Below are positions 57,669 through 64,000 of a stretch of 64,000 nucleotides of DNA, piece by piece. The notes under the pieces were generated by a model. It was given only the letters and a program-made list of their open reading frames with translations, ran no database searches and was not told the origin of the DNA. The position numbers and the translations under genes are program-made. Source of the stretch: an uncultured Mediterranea sp. (GTDB taxonomy: Bacteria > Bacteroidota > Bacteroidia > Bacteroidales > Bacteroidaceae); assembly GCA_945641355.1 (NCBI GenBank), contig CALZEQ010000004.1:1-64000 (forward strand), given 5' to 3'. Position 1 is the stretch's first letter, and the number at the start of each line of letters is the position of its first letter.

Positions 57669-60644
57669 ATGATACGCAAGAAGACCCTATGGACGATGTG
57701 GCTATGTTGCCTCCTTCCGCTCTATGTACAATGCCAGACGGCGCAGCCCCACCCCACCCCTATTGCCGACGAGGGGGCCTGGTGCTGGTTTGCCGACCCT
57801 CGTGCCCTACACCACGAGAGCCGGGACGGACGCATCAACAAAAGTTACGTCGGCTACATCGACCGGCACGGCAACATCAAGGCCATGCAGTATGATTTCC
57901 GCACCGGTCAACAGGAGGAGATACTGATCCGCTCCTACTTCCAGCCTGATGACCACAACAATCCCACCTTTCTGGTGCTGCCCGACGAACGGGTCATGGT
58001 ATTCTATTCCCGCCACACCGACGAGCCTTGCTTCTACTACCGCATCACCCGTCTGCCGGGCGACCTGACCACACTGGGTAAAGAGCAGGTGATTGCAACC
58101 GAGAACAACACCACCTACCCTTCGCCCTTCCTGCTGTCAGACGACCCCACACACATCTACCTTTGCTGGCGTGGCATCGGCTGGCATCCCACCATCGCCC
58201 GTCTCACGCTACCCGATGCCGATGACCGCGTGCAGGTGGATTGGGGACCCTTCCAATTGGTACAGTCCACAGGCGCACGTCCCTATGCCAAGTACGTATC
58301 CAACGGTAAAGATAAGATATACCTGTCCTACACCACAGGACATCCGGACAATGAATATCCCAACTTCCTCTACCTAAATGTAGTAGATATCCGTCGCGGT
58401 TGTCTCACCGACATCCGAGGCAACGTTCTGTCCACCATTGCCGACGGTCCGTTGGCCGTCGACAAACGGGCCGACTACGGCGAACGCTTCCCTTGGGCAC
58501 TGGTCGATGCCTCTACCGAGCGCGATTGGGTGTGGCAGGTGGCTTTGGACGGCGAAGAGCATCCTGTCATCGCCATGACTCGCATCAGCGAAGACAAAGC
58601 CTCGCACGACTACTACTATGCCCGTTGGACAGGCAACGAATGGAAGAAGAGTTGGGTGGCCCATGGCGGCGGACATTTCCACCGCACCACCGGTCTGGAG
58701 CTATGCTACAGCGGAGGTATGGCGATTGATCCGGCCGATGTACATCAAATCTATGCCTCCGTTCCCGTAGAGGGACGCTATGGCAAGGTGTACGAGATTG
58801 TAAAATACACATTGGATGATGAAGGTCGGGTGACATCGACCGAACCCCTCACCACCCATTCCACCAAAGACAACGCCCGTCCCTTTGTATTGCCCGGCTC
58901 GGAGGGAACTCCCCTTCGGGTAGTCTGGATGCAAGGCGACTATTACGATTGGATAGTAAGCCGCGACCATCCCTTGGGATACAACACCGGCATCTATTCC
59001 GACTTTGTTGGTTTCGCTGACTCCACACCGACGTTAAACTACTCAGATGAGACGCTCGCCTTCCATCCCGACCGACCCTTTGCCATTGAGTTGACCCTGA
59101 CTCCTGATACGGCCAACTACGGAGGATGCCTGCTTCAACTGGGCGATCTGAGCTACCATCTGGATGCCCAAACTTTGAAGCCGGAAGTACGTTATCAAGG
59201 ACAGCGCTTCGTCAGTACCAATGTGCTGGGGACAGCCGATAGTTGGCAACAGCAGCCACGAGGCACCAACGGCGACTGGTATGCGCCTCAACGCTTCACC
59301 CGTTTCCGCTTGAAACTGGTCTATGCTGACGGCCAACTCTCCACCTACATCAACGATGCACTGGACCAGCGAATCACATTGGTGGAAGCTGCCCCTCTGT
59401 CCGAGGCCAAGTGGCCCACCTGTCTGGTAGAAGCCGGCAAAGGGTATAGCCAGACATCGGTCAACACCACCGTCTTCCGAAACAGTTCACTGCTGACACG
59501 GGGCAAATGGCAGTACATCGCTTATTACGATGCCGAAGGCTATCTGACACTGGGCAAACGCAAACTGGATCACAACGAATGGATCCTGCACCGCACCCAA
59601 TACCTTGGTAACGTGAAGGATGCCCACAACGTCATCAGCATGATGATGGACGGCGAAGGCTATCTGCATCTTTCGTTCGACCACCACGGCCATCCGCTCA
59701 ACTACTGCCGCAGCCTGAAGCCCTACTCGCTGGAGCTGGGCGACAAACAACCGATGACGGGAGTGGACGAAGGCAACGTGACCTATCCTGAATTTTACCT
59801 GCTGGCCGGAGGCGACCTGCTCTTCGCCTACCGTTCCGGATCGTCAGGCAGAGGCAATCTGGTACTGAACCGTTATAGCTTGAAAGAGCACAAATGGGTG
59901 CGGGTACAAGATGTGCTGATAGACGGCGAAGAGAAGCGCAACGCCTACTGGCAACTCTATGTAGACGAGCGGGGTACCATCCATCTGTCGTGGGTGTGGC
60001 GTGAAACGTGGATGGTAGAGACCAACCACGACATTTGCTATGCCTGCTCTTACGACAACGGTGTGACCTGGCAAAAGAGCAACGGGGAAGTATATGAACT
60101 ACCCATCAAAGCCTCCAACGCCGAATATGCCTGCCGCATTCCGCAGAATTCCGAACTAATCAACCAGACCAGCATGAGTGCGGATGCCGAAGGACATCCC
60201 TACATCGCCACCTACTGGAGAAGCAGAGAGAGTGACGTGCCCCAATATCGTCTGGTATGGTTTGACGGCCGTTCTTGGAAACAGCGCCAGGTATCGCAAC
60301 GCACCACCCCCTTCTCGCTGAAGGGAGGCGGCACCAAGATGATACCTATTGCCCGCCCGCGCATCGTGATCGATGGCAAAGAGGCCTTCTACATCTTCCG
60401 CGACGAAGAGCGTGGCAGTAAGGTATCGATGATACACACCGACGATGTAGACAGAGGGGTATGGACACTCTCCGACCTGACCGATTTTGCGGTCGATGCC
60501 TGGGAGCCTTCGCACGACACCGAACTGTGGAAAGGCCAGAAACGTCTGCACATCTTTGTGCAACACACCAAGCAGGGCGACGGCGAGCGTACCATAGCCT
60601 TCGAAGCACAACCGGTCTATGTGCTGGAAGTACTTTCACGATAA
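57669..60644 (+). CDS. double BNR-type beta-propeller protein, polysaccharide lyase candidate
   Basis: The 991-residue exported protein (signal LWTMWLCCLLPLYVQC) carries two related propeller regions of the BNR_4 type. The first covers about residues 30-420 (DEGAWCWFADPRALHHE, SYFQPDDHNNPTFLVLPD). A jelly-roll-like insert lies about 430-610 (FAIELTLTPDTANYGGCLLQLGD). The second covers about 620-990 (VISMMMDGEGYLHLSFDHHGH). Such propellers include polysaccharide lyase families PL24, PL25 and PL27 and the rhamnosidase family GH145. A lyase role is inferred from the GH105 gene that follows. The start at 57669 precedes the signal peptide; the track start overlaps the upstream gene. Confidence 0.8.
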   Translation: MIRKKTLWTMWLCCLLPLYVQCQTAQPHPTPIADEGAWCWFADPRALHHESRDGRINKSYVGYIDRHGNIKAMQYDFRTGQQEEILIRSYFQPDDHNNPTFLVLPDERVMVFYSRHTDEPCFYYRITRLPGDLTTLGKEQVIATENNTTYPSPFLLSDDPTHIYLCWRGIGWHPTIARLTLPDADDRVQVDWGPFQLVQSTGARPYAKYVSNGKDKIYLSYTTGHPDNEYPNFLYLNVVDIRRGCLTDIRGNVLSTIADGPLAVDKRADYGERFPWALVDASTERDWVWQVALDGEEHPVIAMTRISEDKASHDYYYARWTGNEWKKSWVAHGGGHFHRTTGLELCYSGGMAIDPADVHQIYASVPVEGRYGKVYEIVKYTLDDEGRVTSTEPLTTHSTKDNARPFVLPGSEGTPLRVVWMQGDYYDWIVSRDHPLGYNTGIYSDFVGFADSTPTLNYSDETLAFHPDRPFAIELTLTPDTANYGGCLLQLGDLSYHLDAQTLKPEVRYQGQRFVSTNVLGTADSWQQQPRGTNGDWYAPQRFTRFRLKLVYADGQLSTYINDALDQRITLVEAAPLSEAKWPTCLVEAGKGYSQTSVNTTVFRNSSLLTRGKWQYIAYYDAEGYLTLGKRKLDHNEWILHRTQYLGNVKDAHNVISMMMDGEGYLHLSFDHHGHPLNYCRSLKPYSLELGDKQPMTGVDEGNVTYPEFYLLAGGDLLFAYRSGSSGRGNLVLNRYSLKEHKWVRVQDVLIDGEEKRNAYWQLYVDERGTIHLSWVWRETWMVETNHDICYACSYDNGVTWQKSNGEVYELPIKASNAEYACRIPQNSELINQTSMSADAEGHPYIATYWRSRESDVPQYRLVWFDGRSWKQRQVSQRTTPFSLKGGGTKMIPIARPRIVIDGKEAFYIFRDEERGSKVSMIHTDDVDRGVWTLSDLTDFAVDAWEPSHDTELWKGQKRLHIFVQHTKQGDGERTIAFEAQPVYVLEVLSR

Positions 60645-60683
60645 GGCGCAAGTTAAGAAAACCAACAAGACAAAAAAAACGAT

Positions 60684-61823
60684 ATGAAAATCAAGAACTT
60701 ACTTATTCCTTTGATGGGAACCTGCCTGCTGTCATGCGGCTCGAAGCAACAGCCAGCCAAGCAGCAGCAAGAAACGGACCAAGTGGTGGAGATTATCCAC
60801 CAAGTAAACAGACATTGGCAAGAGACGCATCCCCAACACGAGCGTTCTTTCTGGGACAATGCCGCCTACCATACCGGTAACATGGAGGCCTTCTTCCTGA
60901 CGGGCGACAGTGCCTACTACAACTACTCGTTGGCCTGGGCAGAACACAACGAGTGGAAAGGAGCCAAGAGCGACAACAAAGAGGAGTGGAAATACAGTTA
61001 CGGCGAAAGTGACGAATACGTGCTCTTCGGCGACTACCAAATCTGTTTCCAGACCTACTGCGACCTCTATACGCTGGCACCTGACTCACAGAAGATTGCC
61101 CGTGCCCGCGAGGTGATGGAATATGAGATGAGTACCGAAGCCAACGACTACTGGTGGTGGGCCGACGGACTCTATATGGTGATGCCGGTCATGACCAAAC
61201 TCTACAAACTGACACAAAACCCTCTCTACCTGGAGAAACTGTACGAATATTGGTCGTATGCCAACAGCATCATGTACGACGAGGAGAGCGGCCTCTACTT
61301 CCGCGATGCCAAGTACGTCTATCCCAAGCATGAGAGCGTGAACGGGAAGAAGGACTTCTGGGCACGGGGCGACGGATGGGTGCTGGCAGCCTTTGCCAAG
61401 GTGCTGAAAGACCTTCCGGCCGATGATGCCCATCGTGCCGAATACCTGGCCTATTATCGGAAACAGGCAGCAGCCATAGCCGCCTGCCAACAGCCCGACG
61501 GCTACTGGACACGCAGCTTGCTGGATCCGGAACATGCACCCGGCCCCGAGACAAGTGGTACGGCCTTCTTCACCTACGGCCTGCTGTGGGGAATGAACAA
61601 CGGTCTGCTGGACAAGGCGACCTACGAGCCGGTGGTACGCAAAGCATGGAACTATCTGACTACCGTAGCGCTGCAACCCGACGGACGGGTGGGTTATGTA
61701 CAGCCCATCGGCGAAAAGGCCATTCCCGGTCAGGTGGTGGATGTCAACTCTACAGCCAACTTTGGTGTAGGTGCCTTCCTGCTGGCCGCCTGCGAGATGG
61801 CCCGTTTCCTGCAAGCCGACTAA
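60684..61823 (+). CDS. GH105 unsaturated glucuronyl/galacturonyl hydrolase
   Basis: The 379-residue lipoprotein (lipobox CLLSCGSK) is a YteR/GH105-type (alpha/alpha)6 barrel. It removes the 4,5-unsaturated uronic acid left by a polysaccharide lyase. The catalytic region has WWWADGLYMVMPVMTKLY with the general-acid Asp, and the ARGDGWVLAAFAKVLKDLP motif. It ends GVGAFLLAACEMARFL. It lies 39 bases after the lyase candidate, consistent with the two acting in sequence. A 12-base hairpin terminator follows. Confidence 0.93.
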   Translation: MKIKNLLIPLMGTCLLSCGSKQQPAKQQQETDQVVEIIHQVNRHWQETHPQHERSFWDNAAYHTGNMEAFFLTGDSAYYNYSLAWAEHNEWKGAKSDNKEEWKYSYGESDEYVLFGDYQICFQTYCDLYTLAPDSQKIARAREVMEYEMSTEANDYWWWADGLYMVMPVMTKLYKLTQNPLYLEKLYEYWSYANSIMYDEESGLYFRDAKYVYPKHESVNGKKDFWARGDGWVLAAFAKVLKDLPADDAHRAEYLAYYRKQAAAIAACQQPDGYWTRSLLDPEHAPGPETSGTAFFTYGLLWGMNNGLLDKATYEPVVRKAWNYLTTVALQPDGRVGYVQPIGEKAIPGQVVDVNSTANFGVGAFLLAACEMARFLQAD

Positions 61824-61847
61824 GCGCAGCCGTTTGAACAGAATGAT

Positions 61848-61909
61848 TGAAAACGGAGGAACAGAAGAGATTAAATTGCATTCTTACCTCCGTTTTCATT
61901 TTTTTTTAT
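61848..61909 (+). terminator. terminator after the GH105 gene
   Basis: TGAAAACGGAGG and CCTCCGTTTTCA form a perfect 12-base stem followed by a run of ten T. Confidence 0.85.
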
Positions 61910-61917
61910 TACTTTTG
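61910..61917 (+). promoter_or_regulatory. -7 box upstream of the GH43/GH97 gene
   Basis: TACTTTTG fits TAnnTTTG, 27 bases before the start at 61945, so this gene has a transcript of its own. Confidence 0.55.
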
Positions 61918-61944
61918 TGCCACTAACCCTATAAATTAGTTTTT

Positions 61945-64000
61945 ATGATTACCAGAAACACAAAATCGACTTATGCTTGGTGGATTCTGCTGCTTTGTGC
62001 AGGATTTGCCTCTTCCATGTCAGCTCAGTCTGCGAGCAACCGCGAAAAAGATTACGTAGCCTATCTATTTACCTATTTCACAGGCAATCACATCAGCCAG
62101 GAGGCTGTATGCTATGCCGTCAGTCAGGATGGCTATCACTTTACCGCACTGAACAATAACCGTCCCGTCATCGATTCCAAGGTCATCAGTTCCACTGGTG
62201 GCGTGCGCGACCCCCATATCCTGCGTTGCGAAGACGGGAAGACATTCTATATGGTACTCACCGACATGGCATCCTGCAACGGATGGGATTCCAACCGGGC
62301 CATGGTACTGCTCAAATCAACCGACCTGATTCATTGGACGCACTCCGTCATCAATATGCAGAAGCGTTATGCAGGACAGGAGAACCTGAAGCGCGTATGG
62401 GCACCGCAAACCATCTTCGACCCCCAAGAGGGCAAATACATGGTCTATTGGTCTATGAAGCACGGTGATGGAGTGGATATCATCTACTATGCATACGCCA
62501 ACCGTGAGTTCACCGATTTGATAGGCGAGCCGAAACCGCTTTTCCTGCCTACCGATGGCAAATCGTGCATCGACGGCGACATTGTCTATAAGGACGGACT
62601 CTTCCATCTCTTCTACAAGACCGAAGGCCATGGCAACGGCATCAAGGTGGCGACAACCGAAAGCCTCACTTCGGGTAAATGGACCGAATATCCCGACTAC
62701 AAGCAACAGACCACAGATGCAGTAGAGGGAGCCGGCACCTTCAAGCTGATTGGAGAGGACAAATACATCCTGATGTACGATGTCTATACCAAAGGACGCT
62801 ACGAATTTACCGAGACAACCGACCTGCAGCACTTCAAGGCTGTAAACAATGAGGTGACGATGGATTTCCATCCGCGCCACGGCACGGTCATCCCCATCAC
62901 CCGAAAAGAGCTGGAACGCATCACGGCCAAATGGGGTACCAGACCATCTGCCGACCGGAGCGCATCCGTACAGAGCCCTGACGGGAAGCTGAAGGTCACT
63001 GTCAACTGCCATGCCGGTACGCCCACCTACAGTGTTGCCTACAATGGCAAGACGATGCTGCAAGATTCCCCGCTGGGATTGGAAGCCAACTGGGGAGACT
63101 TTACGCAGGATTTGAACCTGACCGACGAGCGTCGGAGCGAAATCAACCGCAACTACAGTCAAGATCGCATCAAGACCTCACAGATAGCCTATCATGCCAA
63201 CGAACTGATATGCTCGTTCGAGAATCCGCTGCGTCAACAGATGCAGGTGACCTTCCGTGTCAGCAACAACGACGTAGCCTTCTGCTACACCCTGCCCAAG
63301 ACAGGTGAAACCGGCAGCGTACGTGTCATGTCCGAAGCCACAGGTTTCCGCTTTCCTGAAGGCACCACCACCTTCCTCTGTCCGCAGAGCGATGCAATGA
63401 TAGGCTGGAAGCGTACCAAGCCCAGCTACGAAGAGGAGTATCATGCCGACGCTCCTATGACCGACCGTTCGCTCTTCGGCCACGGCTACACCTTCCCCTG
63501 CCTCTTCCGTATAGGTGAGGATGGCTGGGTGCTGGTCAGCGAAACGGGAGTGGACAGCCGCTACTGCGGTTCGCACCTGAGCGACTATCAGGAAGGACTC
63601 TATCGCATTGCTTTCCCGATGGCGGAAGAGAACAACGGAAACGGAACCGTCGAACCGGCCTTTGCCCTACCCGGAAGCACGCCATGGCGCACGCTGACCG
63701 TGGGCGAGACACTGAAACCCATGGTAGAGACAACCGTTCCTTGGGACGTAGTAGAGCCCCGTTATACTACCCGGAACGAATACAAGATGGGACGTGGCAC
63801 CTGGAGCTGGATTCTCTGGCAAGATGGCAGCATCAACTACGACGACCAGGTACGCTACATCGACCTGGCTGCCGCCATGGGCTATGAATATGTGCTGATT
63901 GACAACTGGTGGGACACCAACATCGGACACGAACGGATGGCCGACCTGATTCGCCATGCACAGAGCAAGGGCGTGGACGTATTCCTGTGGTACAGTTCCA
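61945..64000 (+). CDS. GH43-like / GH97 fusion glycosidase (3' end outside the window)
   Basis: The reading frame is open to the end of the window and so is missing from the track. Residues 1-28 are a signal peptide (WWILLLCAGFASSMSAQ). A five-bladed GH43-like domain follows (about 30-325; GGVRDPHILRCEDGKTFYMV, RVWAPQTIFDPQEGKYMVYWS, IDGDIVYKDGLFHLFYK). A GH97 N-terminal beta-domain begins at about 335 (VQSPDGKLKVTVNCHAG), and the barrel starts near 610 (YEYVLIDNWWDTNIG). The combination is a single polypeptide, 685 residues so far. The catalytic end of the barrel lies beyond the window. The substrate is unknown. Confidence 0.85.
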   Translation, partial: MITRNTKSTYAWWILLLCAGFASSMSAQSASNREKDYVAYLFTYFTGNHISQEAVCYAVSQDGYHFTALNNNRPVIDSKVISSTGGVRDPHILRCEDGKTFYMVLTDMASCNGWDSNRAMVLLKSTDLIHWTHSVINMQKRYAGQENLKRVWAPQTIFDPQEGKYMVYWSMKHGDGVDIIYYAYANREFTDLIGEPKPLFLPTDGKSCIDGDIVYKDGLFHLFYKTEGHGNGIKVATTESLTSGKWTEYPDYKQQTTDAVEGAGTFKLIGEDKYILMYDVYTKGRYEFTETTDLQHFKAVNNEVTMDFHPRHGTVIPITRKELERITAKWGTRPSADRSASVQSPDGKLKVTVNCHAGTPTYSVAYNGKTMLQDSPLGLEANWGDFTQDLNLTDERRSEINRNYSQDRIKTSQIAYHANELICSFENPLRQQMQVTFRVSNNDVAFCYTLPKTGETGSVRVMSEATGFRFPEGTTTFLCPQSDAMIGWKRTKPSYEEEYHADAPMTDRSLFGHGYTFPCLFRIGEDGWVLVSETGVDSRYCGSHLSDYQEGLYRIAFPMAEENNGNGTVEPAFALPGSTPWRTLTVGETLKPMVETTVPWDVVEPRYTTRNEYKMGRGTWSWILWQDGSINYDDQVRYIDLAAAMGYEYVLIDNWWDTNIGHERMADLIRHAQSKGVDVFLWYSS

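Overview
The window is chromosomal DNA of a gut-type Bacteroidota, most likely Bacteroides or Phocaeicola (inference). The support is a SusC/SusD pair with glycan-active enzymes, a GSIII glutamine synthetase (GlnN), a 36-residue 'smalltalk' protein, genes without Shine-Dalgarno sequences, and many copies of the Bacteroides -7 promoter box TAnnTTTG a short distance upstream of start codons. No tRNA, rRNA, CRISPR array or intact mobile element was seen.

Layout. 1-800: gene-poor start with inverted and direct repeats. 801-3592: macro-domain protein, YccF, MenA, a DivIC/FtsB-like protein and a small membrane protein. 3614-6512 (minus): ABC ATPase, permease, short GntR (YtrA-type) regulator and a lipoprotein-like protein, with a palindromic operator overlapping the promoter. 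6625-7206 (minus): remains of an exbB-exbD-tonB operon collapsed into a truncated ExbB and an ExbD-TonB chimera. 7339-8703: promoter-bearing repeats and trpS. 8774-10440: smalltalk protein and gdhA. 10835-13807: a protein with two receiver-like domains and a pyruvate-phosphate-dikinase-type N-terminal domain. 13943-18101: the aromatic amino acid operon (prephenate dehydratase, aminotransferase, DAHP synthase-chorismate mutase, prephenate dehydrogenase), preceded by a Phe/Tyr-rich leader peptide and an attenuator. 18141-22275: hpt, adk, a POT peptide transporter and obgE. 22402-25626: a hemerythrin-like/LuxR regulator and a TPR histidine kinase. 26008-29363 (minus): a decayed cytochrome-related cluster (porin pseudogene, cytochrome-like lipoprotein, Rid/chorismatase-like protein, internally deleted CcsBA). 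29831-33014: glnN and a Crp/Fnr regulator. 33079-37266 (minus): ftsK, a LolA-like protein and trxB. 37390-43000: GH2 beta-galactosidase and a dipeptidyl peptidase IV. 43238-49580 (minus): purM, two paralogous small membrane proteins, prfA, pyrF and a GH78 rhamnosidase. 50141-64000: a polysaccharide utilization locus with SusC (broken by an in-frame TGA), SusD, a DUF2264 (GH154-type) enzyme, a double beta-propeller lyase candidate, GH105, and a GH43-like/GH97 fusion that runs off the end.

The locus gene set (DUF2264, propeller lyase, GH105, with GH78 and GH2 nearby) suggests rhamnose- and glucuronate-decorated plant polysaccharide, such as capped arabinogalactan or a related uronic-acid glycan; this is inference. 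The two strongest observations are the complete textbook attenuator in front of the prephenate dehydratase operon, and a recurring pattern of genes that have lost their middles but kept their ends (ExbB, ExbD/TonB, CcsBA, porin). That pattern suggests deletion-driven decay or, less interestingly, an assembly artefact.
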